From positions 3,100,001 through 3,164,000 of the forward strand of contig AP027304.1 in the NCBI GenBank assembly GCA_036322835.1: DNA of 64,000 nt, in the 5' to 3' direction. Of the stretch, positions 55,565 to 63,613 are shown in pieces. The DNA is from Tenuifilaceae bacterium CYCD. GTDB taxonomy: Bacteria > Bacteroidota > Bacteroidia > Bacteroidales > Tenuifilaceae. The translations under genes were made by a program, and so were the position numbers. Under the pieces are notes generated by a model. The model was given only the letters and a program-made list of their open reading frames with translations, was not told the DNA's origin and searched no databases. Numbering within the stretch: position 1 is the stretch's first letter; each line of letters begins with the position of its first letter.

Positions 55565-55969
55565 ATGGAAAGAACAGAAAGTAAACACAGGAATCGCTGT
55601 ATGTGGGGACTCCGAATGGTAGGCTGGGTTATTGTAGGTGTAATTACTGCGGCAGCGCTGGCATTTGTATTCGGATACTTTGTAATGCTGCTATGGAACT
55701 GGCTAATGCCCGAGCTGTTTGGTTTAACAACCATCACATTCTGGCAGGCGTTTGGAATCACTCTACTGGCCCGACTGATTTTTGGAGGTTTCAAGCACAA
55801 TGGGCATCCTAACAAATCAAAGTGCAAGGACAAAAAGTTTAAGCATTGGGGAAAGAGTCACTGGAACGATTGCTGTTCCACAAAGGATTGGCGTCATTTC
55901 GACGAGTACTGGCAAGAAGAGGGCGAAAAATCGTTCAAGGAGTATGTAGAGAAAAAGACGAACGGGTAA
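55565..55969 (+). CDS. Small membrane protein with Cys/His/Trp-rich tail
   Basis: 134 residues. Two hydrophobic segments (about 15-48 and 58-75), then a soluble, basic, Cys/His/Trp-rich tail (KHWGKSHWNDCCSTKDWRHFDEYW). Translationally close to the sigma factor. It could be an anti-sigma or stress-related membrane protein; no known ZAS (zinc anti-sigma) motif HxxxCxxC is present, so this is only context-based. Confidence 0.65.
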   Translation: MERTESKHRNRCMWGLRMVGWVIVGVITAAALAFVFGYFVMLLWNWLMPELFGLTTITFWQAFGITLLARLIFGGFKHNGHPNKSKCKDKKFKHWGKSHWNDCCSTKDWRHFDEYWQEEGEKSFKEYVEKKTNG

Positions 55970-55992
55970 GTATTTGCCTGCTGAATAACAAG

Positions 55993-56012
55993 GAGGGTGC
56001 TTTAGCACCCTC
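55993..56012 (+). terminator. Terminator after the sigma factor operon
   Basis: An 8-bp GC-rich stem (GAGGGTGC / GCACCCTC) with a 4-nt TTTA loop, 23 bp past the stop. The T-tail is weak. Confidence 0.65.
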
Positions 56013-56302
56013 TGGCATTTTCGGGATGGTTGGGTTTAGCCCTAAGCTATTCCGGAAAATACAATCGGCATTTAGCCTGGGCTGTTGCGCTTAATTAGCC
56101 ACCGCATTTAGGCAAATGCTTTATATGAGGTTGAATAGGTAGTCCCTGGCCTGAGCCAAAAAGTATAATCACCTCCGCAGAATCGAATTAACAAACCCAC
56201 ATTCCTAATCATCCCTTGTTGAATAAGCCCCAATCTTCCTGAAAAAATCACCCAATAATGTTAAACGGTGACTTTTTACCATGCAGGAAGGGCTTTACTA
56301 CA

Positions 56303-56491
56303 TAGTAAAGTCATCTTCATGGATGGCAAAGTCATTTCCCTTTATAGCAAGGTCACTTTCCCATGTAGCAAAGTAACTTCACTATGTGGCAAAGTGACTT
56401 TTCCATCTAGCAAAGTAACTATTCCATGTAGCAAAGTGACATTTATATGTAGCAAAGTGATATTCCTATGTAGGAAAGTTATTTTGCTGGG
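56303..56491 (+). repeat. 21-bp minisatellite, nine units
   Basis: Nine adjacent units of exactly 21 bp, consensus TAGCAAAGTGACTTTCCCATG-like, starting at 56303, 56324, 56345 and so on to 56471. Because 21 is a multiple of 3, one frame stays open with a 7-residue period (SKVTFPC-like), but no start or signal suggests a real protein. The rest of the 55970-56678 gap shows no gene. Confidence 0.85.
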
Positions 56492-56678
56492 TATTAACAA
56501 CGATTAAAGTTATTTTAAAACAGAAAATGCACATTTTTTAACCATATTTATTTGGAGAGAATAAAAACTTTTCATTAATTTTATGTAAGCAATTATATAC
56601 TAGTTTGTTGTTTTCTTGTTTTTTGGCCTTTATATAGTATTTAAAACTCATTAATGTTTAACTGTAAAAAAAATTATT

Positions 56679-57047
56679 ATGGCTTACAAGAAAAGAAGTA
56701 CATCGTTAGAGCAGGAAAAGGCTCAAAATCGCCTTGATGGCATCAAGCAATTCGAAACATCCGTAAATTACGGGGTAGGGTTAATGGAAGAAGATTACCT
56801 AACCAAAATCAACAGGGTTAATAAGCTTACCCAGGAGTACAACCAGCTGCTCACCCAGGCCGATGGGATAGCTACCCAGCTCGATATAGCCGAGCGCGAG
56901 CTGGCCGAGATCTCCAAGCGGTTCCTAAACGCGGTAGGCGCCAAGTACGGGTACGACAGCGTGGAGTACGAAAAGGCGGGAGGTGTTCGCACCAGCGATT
57001 ACAAGCGAACCAGCCGCAAAACAAATAACAACGTAAGCAGTAACTAG
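56679..57047 (+). CDS. Small coiled-coil protein, unknown
   Basis: 122 residues. Basic N-terminus (AYKKRSTS), then heptad-like helices (about 20-90: LTQEYNQLLTQADGIATQLDIAERELAEISKRF), and a basic, Ser/Asn-rich tail. No signal peptide. Distinctly more GC-rich at the centre than its surroundings. It has its own terminator. I do not recognise the family. The upstream minisatellite may be its leader. Confidence 0.6.
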   Translation: MAYKKRSTSLEQEKAQNRLDGIKQFETSVNYGVGLMEEDYLTKINRVNKLTQEYNQLLTQADGIATQLDIAERELAEISKRFLNAVGAKYGYDSVEYEKAGGVRTSDYKRTSRKTNNNVSSN

Positions 57048-57076
57048 AATTAGCTTACACCTTTGCATTTATGTAG

Positions 57077-57109
57077 TATAGAGCGTAGGCCGCAACTGCC
57101 CACGCTCTA
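57077..57109 (+). terminator. Intrinsic terminator after the coiled-coil gene
   Basis: A 9-bp stem (ATAGAGCGT / ACGCTCTAT) with a 15-nt loop that could pair further (GGC/GCC), then TTTTT. The remaining 57110-57431 shows no gene. Confidence 0.75.
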
Positions 57110-57431
57110 TTTTTGACTAACAGGGGGGACTGTTAATAGCTTGTACGCAAAAAAGCATTGCTCATAGGCAAAGTTGTATAACCCTATGCTAAGCGTAACC
57201 TCCTTACTACGCTTGCTAATGCTCTGGTCTCCTTACCGCAAACAACTAACCAGTAACAAGCATTGCCTTACGGCACAACAGCTAAAAAACTATCCTTTAG
57301 TCATCACGTAGTTACCCTACGCTCAAATCCAAACGCACAAAACTATGCCGAGCAAGGGGTGTACATGCAAGTGTCAATCCAAAGTATCCAAAAAATTCGC
57401 AGTCCCTTCAACTATTTCTAGATAAAATAAT

Positions 57432-57506
57432 TATCTTTGATACAACAATTACCCAAAGGTAATCTTTAACAAATCAAAATTGACGTATAACATTACCTTT
57501 AGTAAT
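57432..57506 (+). promoter_or_regulatory. -7 box and two dyads upstream of the sensor kinase
   Basis: TATCTTTG (57432-57439) matches TAnnTTTG. Downstream lie ATTACC-N4-GGTAAT (57448-57463, perfect 6-bp arms) and ATTAC-N5-GTAAT (57492-57506). The dyads start 44 bp apart, about four helical turns. Possible operators, perhaps for autoregulation. Confidence 0.5.
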
Positions 57507-57533
57507 TATATAAGTAAGTTATAGCCAATTTTA

Positions 57534-59072
57534 ATGAAGAGAGATATCAAGCCATATTATACAGCGAAATACAATCACAATGTTTTCTTTGTGATAATAT
57601 CAATTTTATTGTTTTTTATTGGATTTATTTCGTTTGTTTTACTTAAAAATGCCACTAAATTAGAGCATCTTGAAAACACAAGACACAATCTATATTCTCT
57701 TGGCACAGAACTAAAAGAAAGCTCCGAAGACTTAACAAAATATTGCCGAACCTATGTTATGACAGGTGACAGCGTTTGGGAGAAGAAGTACTGGGAAGTA
57801 TTAGATATTCGCAATGGTATTAGACTAAGGCCTGATGGAAACAAAATTGCATTGATTGATAGTTTATTAAAACTGGGTATAGCTGAGGATGAATTTAAAA
57901 AACTTTCACTTGCTGAAAAAAAATCTAACAGACTAGTATGGACAGAAAAAGTTGCTTTCAATGCAATGAAAGGTCTTTTTGCCAATAAATCAAACGAGTT
58001 TACAGTTAAAGCAAGACCAGATACATTATTTGCAAGGGAAATTCTCTTCAGCAAAAAATATCACGATGATAAAGAGAGCATAATGCGACCAATTTCTGAA
58101 TTCCGTTCTATGCTCAATACACGAACCGCAATAGAAATTCAAAAACAAAAAAATGTAAATAATTCATTGTTAGTCATTACTCTAATTCTTATACTTATCA
58201 TATCACTACTTTCATTTTACGCAATAATTGTTTTACGCAGAAAAATTGTTACACAAATCTCTGAATTGAGTGAAACGAATATAATAATTAAAGAAAATGA
58301 GGAAAATTTAATCCAGCAAAATGAAGAAATAAGTGCATTACTAGATAACTTGAAAGAAACAAACAATGAATTACAAGAATTGAACGCCACTAAAGACAAG
58401 TTCTTTTCTATCATTGCGCACGATTTAAGAAACCCTTTTAATTTAATATTAAATTTTAGTGAATTATTAGCAAAGAAAGTTGATAATTATTCCCCAATAC
58501 AAATAAAAGAATTTGCACAGATCACTTATGATTCTGCAAAGAACACATACAAGTTGTTGGAGAATCTGCTATCTTGGGCAAGAATACAAACAGGAAGTAT
58601 AAATTCAGTGCCTGAAAATATTTGCCCATCTGAATTATTAATCGAAATAATAAATATATATGAACCTATTGCAAACAATAAAAAAGTAAAACTAGAAACC
58701 GTTATCCATTCAGACAATTCTATTTTTGCTGACAAAGAAATGGTTAATGCCATCTTACGAAACTTGATAACAAATGCAATAAAATTTTCATACCCAGATA
58801 AAACGGTGAAAATTGAAATCAAAAAACAGGATAAAAACCTACTGTTCACTATTTCTGATACTGGTATTGGTATTGGGCCAGAATATGTTGAAAAAATTTT
58901 TAACATAGACAGTAAGTTATCAAAAACAGGGACAGTGGGTGAATCTGGCACAGGCCTAGGCTTAGTGCTGTGCAAGGAATTTGTCGAAAAGAATAATGGC
59001 AAGATATGGGTAGAAAGCAAAGTTGGAGAAGGTAGTAGTTTTAAATTTACTTTACCTTTAAGCGTTGTTTGA
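57534..59072 (+). CDS. Orphan sensor histidine kinase
   Basis: 512 residues. TM1 at about 17-39, a periplasmic helical sensor (about 40-205, CHASE3-like four-helix bundle by pattern), and TM2 at about 208-232. A coiled-coil linker leads to HisKA with H296 in AHDLRNPF and HATPase_c (N-box NLITNAIKFS, G1 DTGIGIG, G2 GTGLGL). No response regulator gene is next to it. The catalytic set is intact. AT-rich. An attC-like site follows its stop by about 60 bp. Confidence 0.9.
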   Translation: MKRDIKPYYTAKYNHNVFFVIISILLFFIGFISFVLLKNATKLEHLENTRHNLYSLGTELKESSEDLTKYCRTYVMTGDSVWEKKYWEVLDIRNGIRLRPDGNKIALIDSLLKLGIAEDEFKKLSLAEKKSNRLVWTEKVAFNAMKGLFANKSNEFTVKARPDTLFAREILFSKKYHDDKESIMRPISEFRSMLNTRTAIEIQKQKNVNNSLLVITLILILIISLLSFYAIIVLRRKIVTQISELSETNIIIKENEENLIQQNEEISALLDNLKETNNELQELNATKDKFFSIIAHDLRNPFNLILNFSELLAKKVDNYSPIQIKEFAQITYDSAKNTYKLLENLLSWARIQTGSINSVPENICPSELLIEIINIYEPIANNKKVKLETVIHSDNSIFADKEMVNAILRNLITNAIKFSYPDKTVKIEIKKQDKNLLFTISDTGIGIGPEYVEKIFNIDSKLSKTGTVGESGTGLGLVLCKEFVEKNNGKIWVESKVGEGSSFKFTLPLSVV

Positions 59073-59133
59073 TAATAATGATGTTTTATTCGTTTAAATA
59101 TAAATGAAAAATTTTAATGATTAAAAAACTGGC

Positions 59134-59262
59134 TATAACAAGGGGTGTAACCAATTTGGGCTGAATGGGTTACGGAAGCGGGTCGGCACGCAGGGCACTT
59201 CTTAACGTGGGATAAATCCCAAGCCCCGCTCGCCCAAACTGGTCACACCCCCAGCCGTTAGC
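59134..59262. repeat. attC-like site 6 (isolated)
   Basis: TAAC (59136-59139) pairs with GTTA (59257-59260). The inner arm GGGGTGTAACCAATTTGGGC (59142-59161) matches its partner at 59232-59251 in 18 of 20 positions, the strongest of the set. The centre contains TTAACGTGGGATAAA as in sites 1 and 4. It follows the sensor kinase gene. Confidence 0.65.
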
Positions 59263-59337
59263 AGCAAGGTAACTTGACGACACGGATAGACAAATTCCTA
59301 GACAACGAAACGAAGAAGAAAGAAGAACCCACCGCAC

Positions 59338-59398
59338 AAAAGCAAATTATGTCAGTGCTCTCCCTGCATGCCTCCCTTCACTGCCATAAATTGCTTTT
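59338..59398. repeat. Left hairpin flanking the restriction-modification island
   Basis: AAAAGCAAATTATG (59338-59351) and CATAAATTGCTTTT (59385-59398) pair at 13 of 14 positions. The C-rich loop contains GCATGCCTCCC. A similar hairpin with a GCATGCCCCCC loop lies on the other side of the island (62778-62819). The rest of 59263-59497 shows no gene. Confidence 0.6.
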
Positions 59399-59497
59399 CT
59401 TTCCCTCACACTCGCTTTTTGCAAAGTAACTACAACTTGATAGTTCATTAATTATGAACTTTTTGAGGTGTTACCCTTTATGAATTTTAGTTGAAAT

Positions 59498-59514
59498 ATT
59501 CCAAAACGGAATAC
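59498..59514 (+). promoter_or_regulatory. Controller operator TATTCC-N5-GGAATA, upstream copy
   Basis: TATTCC AAAAC GGAATA, 43 bp before the HTH start codon. The identical half-sites and spacing occur before the methyltransferase (62641-62657). A weak -7-like box TAATATTG is at 59529-59536, which places the operator in the -33 region. An extra half-site GGAATA is at 59543. Confidence 0.65.
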
Positions 59515-59557
59515 CAATTCATTATTTATAATATTGCTAAATGGAATATTGACTATT

Positions 59558-59785
59558 ATGAACAGGAATGATTATAGTAAAAAAAGGCGTTTCCTTTCGA
59601 GTAAATTGATTGAAGCTCGTGAAAAAGCTTGTTTATCTCAGAAACAAGTTGCTGATAGTAAGATTATTTCACAGAGTGAATTATCTAAAATTGAAAACGG
59701 CGTTAGACGTGTTGATTTTCTGATTCTGCTTGAATTAGCAAAGTTTTATAATCAGTCTATAACTTTCTTTATTCCTGAAAACTAA
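59558..59785 (+). CDS. HTH (XRE) controller of the restriction-modification system
   Basis: 75 residues, almost entirely one XRE HTH (KLIEAREKACLSQKQVADSKIISQSELSKIENG). The size, and position 18 bp before the endonuclease gene, match type II R-M controller (C) proteins. The start is set at the ATG at 59558. It probably binds TATTCC-N5-GGAATA at its own promoter and at the methyltransferase promoter, setting the order of expression (inference). Confidence 0.82.
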   Translation: MNRNDYSKKRRFLSSKLIEAREKACLSQKQVADSKIISQSELSKIENGVRRVDFLILLELAKFYNQSITFFIPEN

Positions 59786-59803
59786 TTAGACAAATAAAGA
59801 ATT

Positions 59804-60919
59804 ATGGACGAATCATTTAAAATTCCACCAAAATCTCCTGATTACTTGACGGAAACACAGAAGTTGCCTCTAGTCTTAAAAGGGTTAATCGGCAAAGAGT
59901 TTAAATTAACAGGGAAAACAAGAACCGATGGTTCTAATCTAAGAAAACTAATTGCTTGTGTTTTATCAATAAATGGTTTACCAGAGGGAGCAATAGAAAA
60001 TGAATTTGAAATTGTTCCTCCCAAGAAAAAGGGTGTTCCAAAAATGTTGCGTGAATTAATAGATACATATATAGTTACAAGTGGCACTTCATATAATTTA
60101 CAAGTTTGGAATAGAATACCAAACTGCAAAACAGTTTTAGTAAAATATGATTCAGGAGCATCCCTGAAATGTGATGATGTGAGATATGTTTTTGTGAAAA
60201 TTGACACTGAAAAATTTATAATCTCTTCCATTATAGTAATGACAGCTGATTATATTGTCTCTCATTTTGGAAAGTTTGGTAACCCAACTATAAAGCACCA
60301 ATTATTAATTTCAAACAAAGTAAGAAATCAAATTTATTCAAGTAAAAGTAAAATTTTATCGTTTTCTGACAGTACGAAATTAACATATCATATAACTGAC
60401 ACATATGAAAAACCCACAAATTCAATTGCAAACGAGCCGATTTCAAAGAATTTATATTCTATTAGACTTTTAGTTGAAATGGTTGCAAAAAATCTTGTCG
60501 GGAAAAAATTAGATAGTTCAACTACGAAAAACCGAGGGCAAGCATTAGAACGAATGACTCTTGGCTTATTAGGATATGAAATGGCAGCCAGTGAAAACTT
60601 AGTAGGTGGCTTTCCTGATATTCCAAATCAATTACTTGAAGTAAAAATACAAGATACACAAACTGTTGATTTGGGAAAGTTCACACCAGCAAAAGAAGAA
60701 GTAATTAATGTAGAGAATAACCTTACAACTTTTGACGTTCGTTATTTAATTGCACTGACAAACCCAAAAACGGACGTAATAGAGGGTATAATAATTGCTC
60801 CAGGCGAAAAGCTCGGCGAAATATTTACTTATGTTAGTGATGTCAGTTATAAGTGTCAACGTTCAATCCCTATGAGTTTTTTTGACTCTTACAATGGTCA
60901 AAGTGTTTTTAACCCTTAA
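59804..60919 (+). CDS. Type II restriction endonuclease, PD-(D/E)xK
   Basis: 371 residues. Core motif FPDIPNQLLEVKIQ with D272, E279 and K281 (PD-x(n)-ExK). A helical N-terminal part (about 1-200) may bind DNA. The last residues have FxSYNGQSVF. Context (HTH controller upstream, methyltransferase convergent) supports the call. Recognition sequence unknown. The stop overlaps the methyltransferase stop by 4 bp on the opposite strand. Confidence 0.8.
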   Translation: MDESFKIPPKSPDYLTETQKLPLVLKGLIGKEFKLTGKTRTDGSNLRKLIACVLSINGLPEGAIENEFEIVPPKKKGVPKMLRELIDTYIVTSGTSYNLQVWNRIPNCKTVLVKYDSGASLKCDDVRYVFVKIDTEKFIISSIIVMTADYIVSHFGKFGNPTIKHQLLISNKVRNQIYSSKSKILSFSDSTKLTYHITDTYEKPTNSIANEPISKNLYSIRLLVEMVAKNLVGKKLDSSTTKNRGQALERMTLGLLGYEMAASENLVGGFPDIPNQLLEVKIQDTQTVDLGKFTPAKEEVINVENNLTTFDVRYLIALTNPKTDVIEGIIIAPGEKLGEIFTYVSDVSYKCQRSIPMSFFDSYNGQSVFNP

Positions 60920-62610
60920 AACCCAAATGATTTCTCAACATAAAAATTTAGTTCTTTTTCTAAGGCTGAAACATCTTCATTCAAAGCAGATAATTTATTT
61001 AATTGTTTCACAATTTCAATTATTTGCTTTGAACTTTCTTTATTCGGGTCAGGTATTGGATATTTCTCAATATATTGGCTGAAATAACGTCTTCTTCCAG
61101 AATATAGTTTATTATTAAAACATAAGTCGTGGTATTGAGCCATTAAATTAGAATTCGCAACACCTTGCAATAAAAATAAGAGTTCCTTTTCTTCTTCTGT
61201 TTGGGCAAAAATCCAATAACAATTACCATTAACAACAGAGCCATATTCATCAAAATAGAAACGTGCATCTACGCTTATATCAGGGAAAACTAACTTCGGA
61301 AATGACCAAAAAGTAGGGTTTTGCGCCACCCACATTTCATACCACTTTCGACCTGCTTCAATTAAATATTTTCTACTTTCTAATTGTAATCTATGTGTTT
61401 CAAAATATGCTTTTGCCTTTGGGTATTTCTCTAAATCAACAACATAACGATTACCATTTTGTGAATAATGTGGATAAAGTATTTGTAAATCATTATCTGA
61501 AGCACTGCACCATCTCTGTATGTTTTCTTGCGATACTAGTTTTCTGAATAATTCTTCTTCAGGTTTAATAGGTTCCTTTTCCCAATTCTCTTTGATATAA
61601 ACATTATCTGCACACGATTTAACACCAACACGTACTTTAAAACGGTCTCCAATGAAAAAAGAGGTATTTGATTTTATTTTTTCAATCCATATATTTTCCT
61701 CATTGTTTGTCATCTGCCAAATATCAGATTTTTCGGCTGTATGCTTTAACAAACCAACATTGAAATTATACTTCTTTTCATTAACTAAATAAATTCCTGA
61801 TTCATTTGAATTCAGCACATCGAAAATGGAGTTTGAGTTGATTAATGGTTTTCTAACCTCATTTAATTCTTCATAAATCTTAGCAAAACGACAAGGTTCA
61901 GTTAACTGATTTTTATTTTTTTTCTTCCTTCCAATGAAAATTGCAGGTAATACAGCAGCATCAAATATTTTTGTATCACCTAAATCAATTACTTCAATTA
62001 ATTCATAATTTTCTAGAAAAAACTTACGTATGCTTTCACCACTTTTCGTAAATAAGTACCTATTTGATGTAATTACACCGAGCAATCCTCCTTTTTTAAG
62101 CACATTAGTCATTGCAATTAAAAAAGGGTAATATAAATCTACTCGTCCTTTTAAATTAAATCGTTTTGCTATTTTTTGTGCTTTCTCTGCACCAAGTAAT
62201 TGAGTTCTGACATATGGTGGATTTGCTATAACTATATCAGCATATTCTGTCTCAACTTTTGTACTAAATAAATTTACAGGTTCTTCACAAACACCTTCTG
62301 TTTCAAGGAAGTCTTTGTGTTGAAGGTCGACAGAATAATTAGTAACCCTACTTAGATTCGTTTTAGCGGAAATTATATAATCTATATTTGTGTCAAAACC
62401 TTTAAGCTTAATAGATACATTATTTGTTTTAGTTTCGACTATTTTGGCAAGAGCTGTCAATAATTCTCCTTCGCCACAAGCGGGGTCGAGAATAGTATAA
62501 GAAGTTGTTGGTTCATTGTTGAGCTCAATAAATATTTTACTAGCTAAGTAATCAGCTAATTCTGTTGGAGTAAATGTAGCACCTGAATTCTTTATAGTAA
62601 CTTCTTTCAT
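60916..62610 (-). CDS. Adenine-specific DNA methyltransferase (type II, TaqI-like)
   Basis: 564 residues. Motif I DPACGEG (42-48), motif IV NPPY (130-133), and TTITSNRYL-like motif VI-VIII, in gamma-class order. The C-terminal ~280 residues form the target-recognition region seen in M.TaqI/Eco57I-type enzymes. Makes N6-methyladenine to protect the host site. Convergent with the endonuclease. The start at 62610 has a predicted leader of only a few bases. Confidence 0.88.
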   Translation of the reverse strand: MKEVTIKNSGATFTPTELADYLASKIFIELNNEPTTSYTILDPACGEGELLTALAKIVETKTNNVSIKLKGFDTNIDYIISAKTNLSRVTNYSVDLQHKDFLETEGVCEEPVNLFSTKVETEYADIVIANPPYVRTQLLGAEKAQKIAKRFNLKGRVDLYYPFLIAMTNVLKKGGLLGVITSNRYLFTKSGESIRKFFLENYELIEVIDLGDTKIFDAAVLPAIFIGRKKKNKNQLTEPCRFAKIYEELNEVRKPLINSNSIFDVLNSNESGIYLVNEKKYNFNVGLLKHTAEKSDIWQMTNNEENIWIEKIKSNTSFFIGDRFKVRVGVKSCADNVYIKENWEKEPIKPEEELFRKLVSQENIQRWCSASDNDLQILYPHYSQNGNRYVVDLEKYPKAKAYFETHRLQLESRKYLIEAGRKWYEMWVAQNPTFWSFPKLVFPDISVDARFYFDEYGSVVNGNCYWIFAQTEEEKELLFLLQGVANSNLMAQYHDLCFNNKLYSGRRRYFSQYIEKYPIPDPNKESSKQIIEIVKQLNKLSALNEDVSALEKELNFYVEKSFGF

Positions 62611-62624
62611 CTAAACTCTTTTTG

Positions 62625-62657
62625 CAAAGATATAAAATATTATTCCAAAAAGGAATA
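62625..62657 (-). promoter_or_regulatory. Methyltransferase promoter with overlapping operator
   Basis: Minus-strand TATCTTTG (62632-62625) is a -7 box 15 bp from the ATG, so the mRNA is near-leaderless. The operator TATTCC AAAAA GGAATA (62641-62657) covers the place of the -33 box. Confidence 0.6.
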
Positions 62658-62777
62658 TTATTAAACAAAAATGAAAACCAAAAATAAAGTATTTCAGAAA
62701 ACCTTGAATATTTTTAAAATGCTTTGAGATTTTGTAAGTTAGAACCCAACGCACCCCTCCCTTCGCTGTCAGGCACA

Positions 62778-62819
62778 TTTGCAGTTCGCGCATGCCCCCC
62801 TCAATCCCAAAACTGCAAA
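62778..62819. repeat. Right hairpin flanking the restriction-modification island
   Basis: TTTGCAGTT (62778-62786) and AACTGCAAA (62811-62819) form a perfect 9-bp stem with a 24-nt loop containing GCATGCCCCCC, like the left hairpin at 59338-59398. Confidence 0.55.
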
Positions 62820-62874
62820 AGAGCCTTTCAGCCCATTCACCGCCCTTCGCTTGCAGTTAATAGTGTTTACCCCC

Positions 62875-63062
62875 GCTACCGCACGACTCCTGTCGTGTGG
62901 TAATCAAGCAAAAAAGGTTAAATTTGCCGTATGAGCCGATCGTAGAGAGCCCAACGAGATTAGCCCTCTGCGGTAGCGAAGATAAAGGGTAAGTAGTTAA
63001 AAAACTTTGGTTTGTTGAGATGTAGAGATAGAATTGCCACACGACGGGAGTCGTGCGGCAGC
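62875..63062. repeat. 30-bp inverted repeats flanking a small element
   Basis: GCTACCGCACGACTCCTG... (62875-62904) and its reverse complement (63033-63062) match at 27 of 30 positions and enclose about 128 bp without a gene. Each arm is itself a CGCACGAC/GTCGTGTG hairpin. Resembles a MITE or a pair of REP-type units. Nothing else is seen in 63063-63170. Confidence 0.7.
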
Positions 63063-63170
63063 GAGGGGTAGGGAGGTAAGTAAGTTAACGATAATGCAGC
63101 ACGACATTGAAACGCAAAATTGAACGTTTAAACAAAATATAAACTGCCTGAAAGGATAATATTAAAAGAA

Positions 63171-63572
63171 ATGATGAAATTTAGCAATGTAAGACTGTTA
63201 GTTAAAGACTACGAGAAGTGTTTCAAGTTTTACACCGAAAAGCTTGGGTTTGAAGCGGCTTGGAATTTAGACGGCTGTTATGCAAGTTTTAAAGTAGCCG
63301 AAGGTATTGAAGGATTGGCAATATTCGTATCCGACCTTATGGCTCCGGCTATCGGCAATACAGACAAAAGTCAGCCGACCAATTGCCGAGAAAAAATGAT
63401 GGTGTCGTTTGAAGTTGAAAATGTTGATGAAACTTACAATGCGCTTTTGGCAAAAAACGTTACCTTCATTAATCAGCCAACCGATATGCTCAGCTGGGGT
63501 ATGCGAGTAGTTCATTTGCGCGACCCCGAAGAAAATTTGATAGAATTATTTACACCGTTGAAAACAGAGTAA
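63171..63572 (+). CDS. VOC family (glyoxalase/dioxygenase superfamily) protein
   Basis: 133 residues. Two betaalphabetabetabeta modules: [24 protein letters not shown] at the front and [22 protein letters not shown] ... [13 protein letters not shown] at the end; the latter carries the Glu metal ligand position. Bleomycin-resistance or glyoxalase-like; substrate unknown. ATG at 63171 or 63174. It is followed after 41 bp by the partial GNAT gene in the same direction. Confidence 0.85.
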   Translation: MMKFSNVRLLVKDYEKCFKFYTEKLGFEAAWNLDGCYASFKVAEGIEGLAIFVSDLMAPAIGNTDKSQPTNCREKMMVSFEVENVDETYNALLAKNVTFINQPTDMLSWGMRVVHLRDPEENLIELFTPLKTE

Positions 63573-63613
63573 TAAAATCAGTTGCAAATCAGGAGAGCCG
63601 CGAGAACGATACA

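Noticed and set aside
56303-56491. CRISPR array or a real 79-residue protein
   Set aside because: The 21-bp units are directly adjacent with no spacers. The frame exists because 21 is divisible by 3, and there is no leader, domain or signal.
62611-62793. 60-residue frame in front of the methyltransferase
   Set aside because: Covers the methyltransferase promoter and operator and one arm of the right hairpin; its hydrophobic look comes from AT-rich DNA.
62857-63042. 61-residue minus-strand frame
   Set aside because: Lies inside the inverted-repeat element and consists largely of its arms.
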